Part shown: positions 43,110 to 52,568 of the stretch, one piece after another | Layout: each line of letters opens with the position of its first letter | How positions within the stretch are numbered: the first letter of the stretch is position 1 | Source: Eudasyphora cyanicolor | Lineage: Eukaryota; Arthropoda; Insecta; Diptera; Muscidae | NCBI GenBank assembly: GCA_963930755.1 | Contig: OZ005736.1 | Location: forward strand, 123,719,256-123,783,255 | Length of the DNA stretch: 64,000 nucleotides | Direction: 5' to 3' | Notes under the pieces: generated by a model | Seen by the model: the letters and a program-made list of their open reading frames with translations, nothing else | Told to the model about the DNA's origin: nothing | Database searches by the model: none | Position numbers and translations under genes: made by a program

Positions 43110-43578
43110 TTCTGAATGACAAAAAAAATTAATGTGTGGGAAGTGGCCCCGGCTTCAATTTCAGGCATCAAATAGTCGGTTATCATGGCACGATAACGGT
43201 CGCCATTGACGGTTACGTTCTCACCGGCATCATTTTTGACGAAGTATGGACCGATGATTCCGGTACGTCGGATCGGGAATCGGTCAATGGCAAAAAGATA
43301 TCTCTTAACGAGAGCTAAATATTGCTCACCTTGGTGTCAAGGTCGTGGGTCGACTGGAAAGTTTTTTTTTGGATTTAAAAAAAAATGACTTAGCGCAATT
43401 GGCGTACGATTATTTTGATAATATAACTGAATAATTTGTAAACGTTGTTCAGGCGTAAGACTTTCCATGATGAAATGCCAAACAATACTTAACAAAAATT
43501 ACATGCCAGCATGACACGACTCACACATGACCTGTGAAAAAAGGCTATTGAAAAGGTATCTCTACTTAGATCACCCTA
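43110..43578 (-). pseudogene. Mariner transposase relic, N-terminus joined to mid-domain
   Basis: MESLTPEQRLQIIQLYYQNN (43,473 down to about 43,398) is the start codon and first helix of a mariner/Tc1-like transposase DNA-binding domain. After a large internal deletion, 43,317 down to 43,120 translates ALVKRYLFAIDRFPIRRTG, IIGPYFVKNDAGENVTVNGD and RYRAMITDYLMPEIE, the strand region between the first and second catalytic Asp. The catalytic QDGA and third Asp motifs are missing. The 5' end is TAGGGTGATCTAAGTAGAGA at 43,578; the other end was not found. Wording is close to the DD41D relics elsewhere in the window. Confidence 0.75.
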
Positions 43579-43599
43579 TATAGATCGCAAATAAATATA

Positions 43600-43803
43600 T
43601 CGAAAAAAAAATAATTTGTTGTTGTAGCTCTCAAAAATGCTTTTTGAAGCCATAAATACCACATTTTTCAGGTGAAGAGTTTGGCTAAAGATTTTGCGGC
43701 CTAAAATTTGGCTAAAAATTGTAGCGGTCCTTTTTTTGATAATAAAAATGAATGCGATCTATGGTGGAGGGTACATAAGATTCGGCATGGCCGAACTTAC
43801 TTT
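43600..43803 (+). repeat. Family C 3'-end fragment
   Basis: CCATAAATACCACATTTTTC, GGTGAAGAGTTTGGCTAAAG, then GGTGGAGGGTACATAAGATT and the hairpin TTCGGCATGGCCGAA with ACTTACTTTTT. The 5' module is missing. Confidence 0.7.
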
Positions 43804-43998
43804 TTATTTTTAAATAAAGTTGGCTCAAACGAAAGTCCATCACGTTTTTATTAATTTTTTCACATAATGGTTGAAAATATCGCTCTTTTTGATCATATTT
43901 TTTAAACAAAATGGAGAAATTAAACGATTTGGAGAAAAAATTAAAAATAATTGTTTTCATTAAAAAGTTTAAAAAAATGTCGTGCGCTCAAACCACTG

Positions 43999-44042
43999 TA
44001 TAGGGATCAAATTTTAAATTTGAACTACCGATTACTTAGACT
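43999..44042. other. Short spacer with decayed mariner sequence
   Basis: Links the TIR element to the transposase tail. No further feature. Confidence 0.3.
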
Positions 44043-44243
44043 TGTGATCTGAGTCCTTTGGATTTTTTTCTGTGGTGAGCTATTAAGGATAAATGTTACG
44101 CAAAGCATCCACAGACAATTAAGGCTTTAAAACAAGAAATCGAAGTTGCCATTGAAGAGATTCGATCCGAAACAATCGAAAATGTACTGAAAAATTGGGT
44201 TGATCGGATGAGGTACTGCCGAGCCAGTCGTGGTAGTCTATGA
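44043..44243 (+). pseudogene. Mariner transposase C-terminus with internal TGA
   Basis: One frame reads CDLSPLDFFLW, then TGA where Gly is expected, then AIKDKCYAKHPQTIKALKQE, IEVAIEEIRSETIENVLKNW and VDRMRYCRASRGSL before the terminal stop. This is the end of a mariner/Tc1-like transposase: LSPLD carries the third catalytic Asp, followed by the typical YxKxPxTIxxLK and VxRMxxCxxxRG elements. The first two-thirds of the gene and the left terminal repeat are gone. Downstream AATAAATGATC may be the old 3' UTR. Dead relic. Confidence 0.8.
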
Positions 44244-44349
44244 ATGATATTGTGTTCCATTATTAAACGACAAAGTTCAACTTTTCAAAACCAGAAATTT
44301 CAATAAATGATCAGTACTTTTTTTTATAGCCTTTTCAAATTTAAAATTT

Positions 44350-45156
44350 GGTTTGTTTGTTCCTTTTAGACGCCCAAACGGCTGGATCGATCGTCTTGAA
44401 ATTTTCGCAGCCAAAGCGAAAGTTTGAAATTGAGATATCGCCTATTTCGCCCATTTGAGACAAGTTTTGAAATGAGATATCTTGAATAATTTGTTAGCGA
44501 GAGTGCTGTAATTTTGTCTATGTATATGTACCTGGTGGCAGTCTACGTGATTGGTCCAAAATTGTCGGAATCGGTCCAATGTCCGTGGCTCCGCCCATAT
44601 AAGCCATATTTTGAAATTGAAATATCGTGCACAATTTTCTAGCGGGAGTGCTGCAATTTTGTATTTGTATCAGTTGGCAGTCTACGTAATCGGCCCGCCC
44701 ATATAAACCAAATTTTGAAAATGAGGTATCTTGAACCATTTATTAGCGAGAGTGCTGTAATTTTGGGCATATTTGTCTGGTGGCAGTCTTCGTAATTGGT
44801 CCAAAAATGGGCTGATCAATGGGCGTGGTCCCTCCCATACAAACCAATTTTATGAAATTGAGTTATATTGTCCAATTTGTTAGCGAGCGTGTTCTAATTA
44901 GTGTATATGTACCTGGTGTCAGTCTAAGTGGGCGTGGCCCATTTCAAGTTTTGAAATTGAGATATCTATAACATTTTGTTAAGGAGACTGATGTAATTTA
45001 GTGTATATGCATTTGATGGCAGTCTACGTTGTTGGTCCAGAAATGAGCGGAATTGCTGTAATTTTTGTATATGTATTTGGTGGCTGGCTACGTGGTTGGT
45101 TCAAAAATGGACGGGATCAGAAATTTGGGACAGCGAAGTGGACCGGTTCCAGCTAG
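44350..45156 (+). mobile_element. Family D Helitron, 5'-truncated
   Basis: Starts inside the 5' region (TTTAGACGCCCAAACGGCTG, GTCTTGAAATTTTCGCAG). It carries about six diverged units of roughly 100-140 bp (TTGTTAGCGAGAGTGCTG, GGCAGTCTACGTGATTGG) and ends AGCGAAGTGGACCGGTTCC and AGCTAG|T. The TC start is missing. Confidence 0.75.
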
Positions 45157-45171
45157 TATGTAATATAAAAT

Positions 45172-45960
45172 CATTAGACCGCATAAAATTTCAAGTATTC
45201 ATATGAACTGTTATTGAAGTTATAAGCATATAATATTGTGTACAAAATGATTCCTATGTGTGGTATGTACCAAAACAGGCGTGTCAACTTCGCCCATTGA
45301 TCAAGGTGATAGTGACAGATGAGCCATTAATTTGTGTGGAATTCATAGGATTCCGATACGTAGTATATATGTTATTAGATAATCAATATTTCACTTAATT
45401 TTAACCATTTGTTAGGGAAGTGCTGGAAGTATTGGATTAATATGGCTCATAATGGAACTTAGCCTGATATGTTATCACATACCAAATTTGATGTTATCAC
45501 ATACCAAATTTGAAGTCAAACCGTTAATTTTTTCGAGATTTATAGTGCGCATCAACCAGACAGATAGAAGGAAATAGCTCAAAAGGCTTAAAATGCCCTA
45601 ACACGGTCACTGCTGCGATGGGTTAAAGTTCTCTATTATGGCCCGGAACAAATAATGTATACTAGGCCGGGTCGATTTGTGGGAGGCAAAAAAAATCGCC
45701 ATTGCTCAGTGAAAATCGTACCCACCCATGCCAGTGGCACACCCTCTGGAACCCCCTGGGGGTTCCATACATTTGGACTCGATTGGAGCACTCTAAATAG
45801 GTCAAAGTGGGATTTTTTCCGGGACATCAGAATTCGTTTTAGAGGTATGGTTCCTTCGGCAAAGTTTCTTATTTTGATCCCTAGAATACGATTTTCACTG
45901 AGCAATGGGCGATTTTTAAATCGACCCTCCCTAATGTATACCCTCCTTCATTAAAGTCAG
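45172..45960 (-). repeat. Family A element interrupted by a hAT MITE
   Basis: One central unit (TGGTATGTACCAAAACAGGC), then AATTTGTGTGGAATTCATAG and GAAGTGCTGGAAGTATTGG. A direct repeat of TGATGTTATCACATACCAAA, a reduced GTCY tract and the terminus follow. ATGTATACCCTCCTTCATTA on the far side of the MITE is the A 5' end. The 3' hairpin is absent. Confidence 0.7.
45663..45933. mobile_element. hAT-like MITE, 271 bp, in family A
   Basis: The TIRs TAGGCCGGGTCGATTT and AAATCGACCCTCCCTA are inverted copies. A longer inner pair (ATTGCTCAGTGAAAATCGTA and TACGATTTTCACTGAGCAAT) gives arms of about 65 bp. The 8-bp duplication ATGTATAC flanks it (45,655-45,662 and 45,934-45,941). TAGGS ends and an 8-bp duplication fit hAT. 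Frames of 89 and 99 codons on the two strands are mirror translations of the arms. Confidence 0.8.
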
Positions 45961-47168
45961 TCATTGATTGTTTTGCACTAATATCACCCTACACTTTGAA
46001 TCATTTGGTTTCACAGTATTATTACCACATTCTTTTATAATTGATATTTAAGTATTTCGTAAAAAAACATTGCAAATAATTTATTTTAAAACCGTTTCCA
46101 TTTAAATGAAAATCTTCCATTTAAACACAGTTTTTTTCCACATTACTCTAGAGAAAATTAAAAAAAAAATAGTTTTTGGTTAATAAAAACCTCCAAATAT
46201 ATTTATCAGGAACTCCTCTTTTTTATTTCAAATACCTATGAAACAAATATAATCCTTAGTTAAAAAAAGTGTGTGTGCCCATCTGCCATATGTTTCGAAA
46301 TTCGAAAAAATCCCCTTAAAAAGATAAATGAATTGAAAAAACCACTTGAAATATGAATATGTACATTTCGTGACTGCGATGCAACTCAGGCAAAAAAATA
46401 CACCAAATTCCAAGCATTTGGTATGCACATGCATACATTTCCTTCTGAAGAGTTATGAACATAACAACTGTCCCCTAGTTGTCCCCATCCATACGTGCCG
46501 TATGAGTGGACAAACTCATTCTCTCCCAGTGACCAGTAGTACATAGTTACATTCATATGAATGTTTATTATCAATCTTTTTTTCATTTCCATTTTGATTA
46601 AATATATAACGCAGTTTTCGAAATATGGACGATTTAATATCGGGGTGAGGGAGGAAATTTATACTCACAAGCAACAACAACAACATCAATCGTTTCATTA
46701 AATATGGAGCGACTTCGTTTTTCGCAATGCATTTATAACTGCCGGCATCATCGCGTTAAGTATTCAATATTCGCATGTATTGACTGGATGAATAATCGCC
46801 GCCAGGTATGCCATTTTTTATCCAACAATATGTGGGCTGGGGATAACCTGGAAAACCATATACATAGATCAAGAGAGTTTATTAATAAAAATGAAATAAA
46901 TACAATAAAACTGCAAAAAAAAAAATGAAAATGGAAAATAAGTATACAATAGAATTTAAGAATATGCATATTGTTTGACGAATAATTATTAGGGTGTTCC
47001 AAAGTAATTCATCGTATATATTAATATATAGTGGGAATATACTTCCTCTATTTGTTATTTGTGTAAATGTGTTGTACGTTCAAAAGGAAACGGATTGTAT
47101 AGACCGACTTTTAGTATGCAAATACATATAGCGAAAAAACTGAAAACTATTTTGGGAATTTTTAAATA
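45961..47168. other. Unassigned stretch, about 1.2 kb
   Basis: Unique-looking AT-rich DNA. At 46,704-46,805 an ATG frame reads MERLRFSQCIYNCRHHR and IDWMNNRRQ up to CCAG|GTATGC, a possible first exon with splice donor, preceded by CAACAACAACATC. No homologue known to me and no downstream exon, so it is not annotated as a gene. Confidence 0.3.
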
Positions 47169-47970
47169 CACTGAGCCAAAAATTAACCTTATATAAGGTT
47201 AACTTAACCATAAATAAACATAATTTGGAGTCTACGTTATATGAGGTTAATTTGAACATTTTCTTGTTGACTGGTATTTAACAATAATAATATTTAATTT
47301 AACTATTCCATGGTTGAATTTTGTAACCATGAAAATTGTTAATATTATAATAATAATTGTTATTTGAACAATGCGTTGTTGAATTTTTTTAACCATGACA
47401 ATTGTTACTATTAACATTTCATAGTTAATTTATTGAAACAATGCATGTTCAGTTTAACAATGAAATTGTTAATATTATTATCTACGAAGATTGTTATTGA
47501 AACCTTTTTTATTTTTAAATTAACTATTTAGTGGTTACATCTTGTAACCAGAAACATAGTTGTTTTAATAATTTTTAATATTAATCTATATATATAAAGA
47601 AGAATGTGTGTTTGTTTGTTGGTTTGTTTGTACCGTATAGACGTCTAAACGGCTGAACCGATATTCTTGAAATTTTCACAGAATGTACATGTGTGGGGCG
47701 TGGTGAAAATAGGGTACTTGAATTTTCGATACATCAAGTGGGCGTGGCCCCGCCCACATAAGACAAATTTTAAAATTGAGATATCTTGCACAATTTGTTA
47801 GCGAGAGTGCTGTAATTTTGTACATATGTATCTGGTGGCAGTCTACGTGATTGGTCCAAAAATGGTAGGGATCGGATCAATGGGCGTGGCCCCGCCCATA
47901 TAAGCCAAATTTTGAATTTGAGATGTCTTGCACAATTTGTTAGCGAGAGAACTGTAATTTTGTTTATATA

Positions 47971-48526
47971 CAGAGTTGCCCATATTCGACAGACCCATGT
48001 TTTTTTGGGCCCATTCCAATCGACGAGGCTTGTCCGCAGGCAACAATCTTTGCGTCAATTGAATTTTGTACGGGAACAAATGCAAATCAACGCGAATAAT
48101 CCGTTGTAAAGTGGACCGAGCCATGCCCAACTGCTGAGAACGGCGTTTTTGGGATGTTCTTGGGGACCTCTCAACACTGGCTCGTACGGCAGCGATATTC
48201 TCGGCCAATCGCCTTGGTCGACTTTTATTTGGCCTCTTCGGATTAGAAAGAGCCTCACCAGTCGAAAATTTTTCGTATAAACGCTTAATGGTGTTCTTAG
48301 AAGGCGCACTTCTCACATTTTTTAATATTTTAAAAGCACGTTGAGTTTTCACAATTGACTTCTTCTGTTGAATGTAAATTTCAACTATTTCGCGTGGCGT
48401 GTATTGTTCCATGGTAAAAATCTGCTTGGACTGACGCTTCAAACGCGGTATGTCATTAAGCGATCTGACATCTCTGTCAAAAGTTATGGCGTTGCCAGAT
48501 GGGTCCGTCGAATATGGGAGACCCTG
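47971..48526 (-). mobile_element. Internally deleted mariner (556 bp) with both TIRs
   Basis: Ends CAGAGTTGCCCATATTCGAC and, inverted, CAGGGTCTCCCATATTCGAC match at 24 of 28 positions and sit between TA duplications (47,969-47,970 and 48,527-48,528). It lies inside a family D repeat, whose sequence continues across the insertion. The catalytic half is deleted, so this is a derivative that would need a full-length relative to move. Confidence 0.88.
47985..48442 (-). pseudogene. Mariner transposase, N-terminal DNA-binding part
   Basis: The frame gives MEQYTPREIVEIYIQQKKSI and VKTQRAFKILK, a DUF4817-type helix-turn-helix found at the start of these transposases. NTIKRLYEKFSTGEALSNPK and the R/K-rich PKRPNKSRPRR linker follow, then the second helix-turn-helix VRASVERSPRTSQKRRSQQL, GMARSTLQRII and YKIQLTQRLLPADKPRRLEW. 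At AQKNM the coding sequence jumps into the 3' TIR, and the same frame then runs on into Helitron DNA, giving a 199-codon fusion frame with no meaning. Family wording fits the DD41D relics at 59-61 kb. All three catalytic Asp are absent. Confidence 0.82.
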
Positions 48527-48699
48527 TATATCTGTTGGCGACCTACGTTATTGGTCCAAAAATAGGCGGGGTCGGACTAATGGGCGTGGCCCCGCCCCTT
48601 TAAGCCAAATTTTGAAATCGAGATATCTTGCACAATTTGTTAGCGAGAGAACTGGAATTTTTTTATCTGCTGGCGACCTACGTGATTGGTCCAAAAATG

Positions 48700-49440
48700 G
48701 GCGGGATCGGACCAATTAGCGAGAGAACTGGAATTTTTTTATCTGCTGGCGACCTACGTGATTGGTCCAAAAATGGGCGGGATCGGACCAATGGGCGTGG
48801 CCCCGCCCATATAAGCCAAATTTTGAATTTGAGATATCTTGCACAATTTGTTAGTGAGAGAACTAGAAATTTGTATATATATATCTGGAGGCAGTCTACC
48901 TGATTGGTCTAAAAATGGGCGGGGTCGGACTAATGGGCGTGGCCCCGCCCCTTTAAGCCACATTTTGAAATCGAGATATCTGGCACAATTTGTTAGCGAG
49001 AGAGCTGTAATTTTGTGCATATGTATCTGGTGGCACTCTACGTGATTTGTTCAAAAATGGGCGGGATCGGACCAATGGGCGTGGCCCCGCCCATATAAGC
49101 CAAATTTTGAATTTGAGATATCTTGCACAATTTGTTAGTGAGAGAACTAGAAATTTGTATATATATATCTGGGGGCAGTCTACGTGATTGGTCCAAAAAT
49201 GGGCGGGGTCGGACTAATGGGCGTTGCCCGCCCCTTTAAGCCACATTTTGAAATCGAGATATCTGGCACAATTTGTTAGCGAGAGAGCTGTAATTTTGTG
49301 CATATGTATCTGGTGGCACTCTACGTGATTTGTTCAAAAATGGGCGGGATCGGACCAATGAGCGTGGCCCGCCCATATAAGCCAAATTTTGAATTTGAGA
49401 TATCTTGCACAATTTTTTAGCGAGAGAACGGTAATTTTGT
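48700..49440 (+). repeat. Dimeric higher-order repeat within the Helitron array
   Basis: GCACAATTTGTTAG-type cores fall at 48,842, 48,984, 49,126, 49,267 and 49,408, that is every 141-142 bp. Units alternate. Type 1 (GAATTTGAGATATCTTGCAC, GAGAGAACTAGAAATTTG) is at 48,842 and 49,126. Type 2 (GAAATCGAGATATCTGGCAC, TGATTTGTTCAAAAATGG) is at 48,984 and 49,267. The repeating block is therefore a 284-bp dimer. Confidence 0.8.
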
Positions 49441-50250
49441 TTATATATATCTGTTGGGGACCTACGTGATTGGTCCAAAAATAGGCGGGGTCGGACTAAT
49501 GGGCGTTGCCCCGCCCCTTTAAGCCAAATTTAGAAATCGAGATATCTTGCACAATTGTTAGCGAGAGAGCTGTAATTTTGTGCATATGCATATGGTGGCA
49601 GTCTTCGTGATTGGTCCAAAAATTGGCGGGGTCGGACAAATGCCCTTATAAACCAAATTTTTAAATTGACATATCTTGCACAATTTGTTAGAGAGAGTGC
49701 TGTAATTTTTGCATATGTATTAGGTGGTAGTCTACTTGATTGGTGCAAAAATGGGCAGGATTGGACCAATCGGCGTGGCCCCACCAATACAAACCCAATT
49801 TTGATAAACCAAATTTTTAAATTGACATATCTTGCACAATTTATTAGAGAGAGTGCTGTAATTTTTGCATATGTATTAGGTGGTAGTCTACTTGATTGGT
49901 GCAAAAATGGGCAGGATTGGACCAATCGGCGTGGCCCCACCAATACAAACCCAATTTTGAAATTGACATAACTCGCACAAATTATTAGCGAGATTTCCCT
50001 AATGTTGTGAATATATATTAGGTGGCAGCCTACGTGCTTGGTCAAGAAATGGCCGGGGTCGGACAAATGGGAGTGGCCCGCCCATATAAGCCAATTAAAT
50101 TTTGTGTTTGATATATCTTGAGCAATTTGTTAGAGAGATCAATGTAATTATGTGCATATATATTTGGTGTCAGTCTTTGTAATTAGTCCAAAAATTAACG
50201 GGATCGGAAATCTGAAGTCTGGGGCAACGAAGTGGCCCGGGTTCAGCTAG

Positions 50251-51329
50251 TATTAAATAAAACAAGAAAAATTTAACTTTTCGCAAGTTTATTTATTATT
50301 TTATTTACGAGAATATATGTTCATATAAATATTTGTATGTATACGAAATACCTGAAAAGAAAAAAACAAAAAGATTGGAAAATATAAGTATAAATGTAAA
50401 AAATGGGTGCACTTCCAAGAAGATCTTTTGAAGTTTACCTAAATTATTTGGTTCAAAGGGCATAACCATTTACCGATGGGCTGATCTGATGTAAAAATCT
50501 GCTCTGTGACTATAAGTTAAATGTGTACGTTTCTGTGCTTGACCAACATGTGATCAGTCCCCGCTCAAAAGGTGCCGTCCACGTAAACTCCCTGAATCTT
50601 TCGATTATTAAGGGCCCAGGATGGTTAGTCACTTAGTTTGGGGTACTGAGCTTAGTCCGATCTTACGGCAAACTTGTAGGAGAGAGGAGATTAATAACAA
50701 AGACAAACTGATAGAAAGCCGATGTCCCACCAAAATCATAATCGGAATAGATATAAAAATCAAGGATTGGGGAAGTCAAAGGAAGATATCTTCGAAGGAA
50801 GTGCACTTAATTGTATATTAAAATAAAATGTATGTATGCATACCACTTCACTTTTCCTGTCATTACTACGCACAACTTACCAACAGTTTCATGGCCGGAC
50901 TCCCAGTACGAGCAGCCACCGAAAAAGAAACACCTGAAAAGAAAAAGGTTAGAAATAGAAAACATTAGTATAAATGTTAAAAAAAATTATTTTTTTGGAA
51001 AAGGCACAACTTACCAAATGTTTAAGGCCGGACTCCCAGAACGAGCAGCCACCTAATTAGAAACACTGAAAAGAAAAAAACAAAAACATTAGAAACTATT
51101 CGTTTATATGTATGTAGGTATTTAGATAGCACTTCTAAAAAATTTTGTATGTACGAGTACTCGTAGTATGTACGTACATTTAACAGTGTTAACTTCGCAC
51201 AACAAAAACAACTAACATATGTATGTACGGCGTAGCAGCCACAAGTGTGCAAACGAAAAGACGAGACGAACACATACCCACAGACACTCGATTATACAGA
51301 TGTTCCGTCGTGCCTTTGTTTACATTTGC
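50251..51329. other. Unassigned region with small repeats
   Basis: An inverted pair GGTGCACTTCCAAGAAGATC (50,406) and AAGATATCTTCGAAGGAAGTGCAC-like sequence (near 50,780) suggests a 400-bp TIR element. Separately, GGCCGGACTCCCAGTACGAG plus CAGCCACC recurs as GGCCGGACTCCCAGAACGAG plus CAGCCACC 135 bp later (50,893 and 51,025). Each is followed by ACCTGAAAAGAAAAA-type A-rich sequence, with a third A-rich copy at 50,351. No gene recognised. Confidence 0.4.
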
Positions 51330-51530
51330 GTCAGTTACGAACGAATATAAATGATTTTTAAACGTGAAAAAATTGTTTTCTGGAGTCTTTTTTTGAACTT
51401 TTTTAGGTACTTAACGATCAATATTAATTTACTAAATGTGATAATTACAAAAAAATCACGAAAATCGGTCTTAAAATACACAAAAAAATCACTCGCTGAC
51501 ATAAAATTTCTATTCGTTCGTCACTGATAG
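51330..51530. mobile_element. Short inverted-repeat element, about 200 bp
   Basis: TCAGTTACGAACGAATATAA on the left faces TTTCTATTCGTTCGTCACTG on the right. The terminal core is like that of the element at 1,075-1,341. No target duplication seen. Confidence 0.4.
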
Positions 51531-52568
51531 ACTATTCGCTACGGGACGGAACTTCTTTATAAATTTATTTTCTTTGCACATACCCACACGCGCATACTAA
51601 CATGCAAGCATCACTTCTCTCCGTATGTTTGCTTGCCGCTGCATATACTTATGTACATACATTGTTGTTGGTTCTTTTTTCATGCACCCTTAATGCGACA
51701 GCGTGTACACATTTTTTCCACTTTTAATCGCGGAATTTCACAATTTTAATGGCACAATCACAAAAAATAATAGTAATAACACTATTCACTTTTACTATAA
51801 TTACGCAGGCACAAAACACTATTAAAATTGTTAACACACATATTTTTTTATTTCACTTTTTAAATACACATATGTACATACATAATGACTTATGAATGTA
51901 GTTCTTTAAAAAATGTTCTACTATACCAATAGCTTCCGACACCAGCACTAGTCCCATCGACTATTCAACACCAACTGAACTCCCGCACTCCATCAAGCAT
52001 CGAAGCTAGCATTTTGTGGTGTTTTGAATGAGCGAGAAAAATTCTCTTATGACGACAGTCGCATTCGTTTCAACTTCGTGTAACGTAATACTGAACTTCG
52101 TCTAACACAAAGCAGTTGAAAAACGTCGACCACGACAGAGCCGAATGATCTTTGAATGTTTGTTTATCTCGCACATTTTTCTGCCTCTCTCTCAAAAAAA
52201 CCAACCTTATATAATGTTAACTCAACCATTTTTCATGTACTTATATAAGGTTTTTTTGTCTTCGTAATCAAACATTTACCATGAAAAATTTAACAAGACA
52301 CATGGTTAAAAAAATCGTTGTACTGTGTACTTTTGGGCATTGCGGGATTTTCTTATTAATTATACCTCTGCGATGAAATCACGGGTTATTTCAAGAAGAT
52401 AATTCCGACATTAAATTGCGAAGAATATCTTTAGTAAAACTTAATATCAGTACGAGATGAGATAGATTGTGAAGATGAGGATAGCCGAGCTGAAGTGGAA
52501 ACTGTCTGTTCCTAAATATAAAATGTTTGTATAAATAAACCAAGAGTTGCAAACCAATTACACACATA
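51531..52568. other. Unassigned stretch, about 1 kb
   Basis: Unique-looking. The 51,940-52,190 part (ACTCCCGCACTCCATCAAGC, GACGACAGTCGCATTCG) is less AT-rich. No exon, RNA gene or TE core recognised. CCTTATATAATGTTAACTC at about 52,204 belongs to the candidate composite element. Confidence 0.3.

Larger units (their letters stand above)
42600..43998. mobile_element. Tc1/mariner-type TIR element with nested insertions, 1.4 kb
   Basis: CAGTGGTAGACAATCG and TTTGAGCGCACAAACATTTT on the left face AAAATGTCGTGCGCTCAAAC and CACTG on the right, with TA immediately outside both ends. The interior includes a 259-bp inverted-repeat element, a mariner relic and a family C end, so the original element was smaller. 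No transposase of its own remains recognisable. Confidence 0.65.
47585..50250 (+). mobile_element. Family D Helitron with long tandem array, 2.67 kb
   Basis: A|TCTATATATATAAAGAAG starts it; GTTTGTACCGTATAGACG, TAAACGGCTGAACCGATATT and CTTGAAATTTTCACAGAATG follow. The 3' end has GGGCAACGAAGTGGCCC, a hairpin, then GGGTTCAGCTAG|T. Between are about 15 units of roughly 140 bp (GGGCGTGGCCCCGCCC, TTGCACAATTTGTTAGCGAG, GTCTACGTGATTGGTCC). There is no Rep/helicase. A 556-bp mariner sits in the third unit. Frames of 80-178 codons are repeat artefacts. Confidence 0.85.
47169..52327. mobile_element. Candidate composite TIR element, 5.2 kb, with nested Helitron
   Basis: The left end TA|CACTGAGCCAAAAATTAAC and right end GTTGTACTGTG|TA are loosely inverted (CAC, then AA-rich, then TTAACC). 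CCTTATATAAGGTTAA and a TTAACTTAACCAT-like word recur at both sides (47,190 and 52,204-52,250). If real, the Helitron at 47,585-50,250 is inserted in it. The terminal match is weak, so this is a suggestion only. Confidence 0.3.

Noticed and set aside
45655..45954. 99-codon frame over the hAT MITE as a gene
   Set aside because: The two strands give mirror frames because of long inverted arms; no domain.
47843..48442. 199-codon frame as an intact transposase
   Set aside because: Only the N-terminal DNA-binding part is mariner. The last part is terminal repeat and Helitron DNA, and all catalytic residues are missing.
49530..50066. 178-codon minus-strand frame as a gene
   Set aside because: It is inside the family D Helitron array; the translation repeats with the DNA unit, and a mirror frame of 101 codons exists on the other strand.
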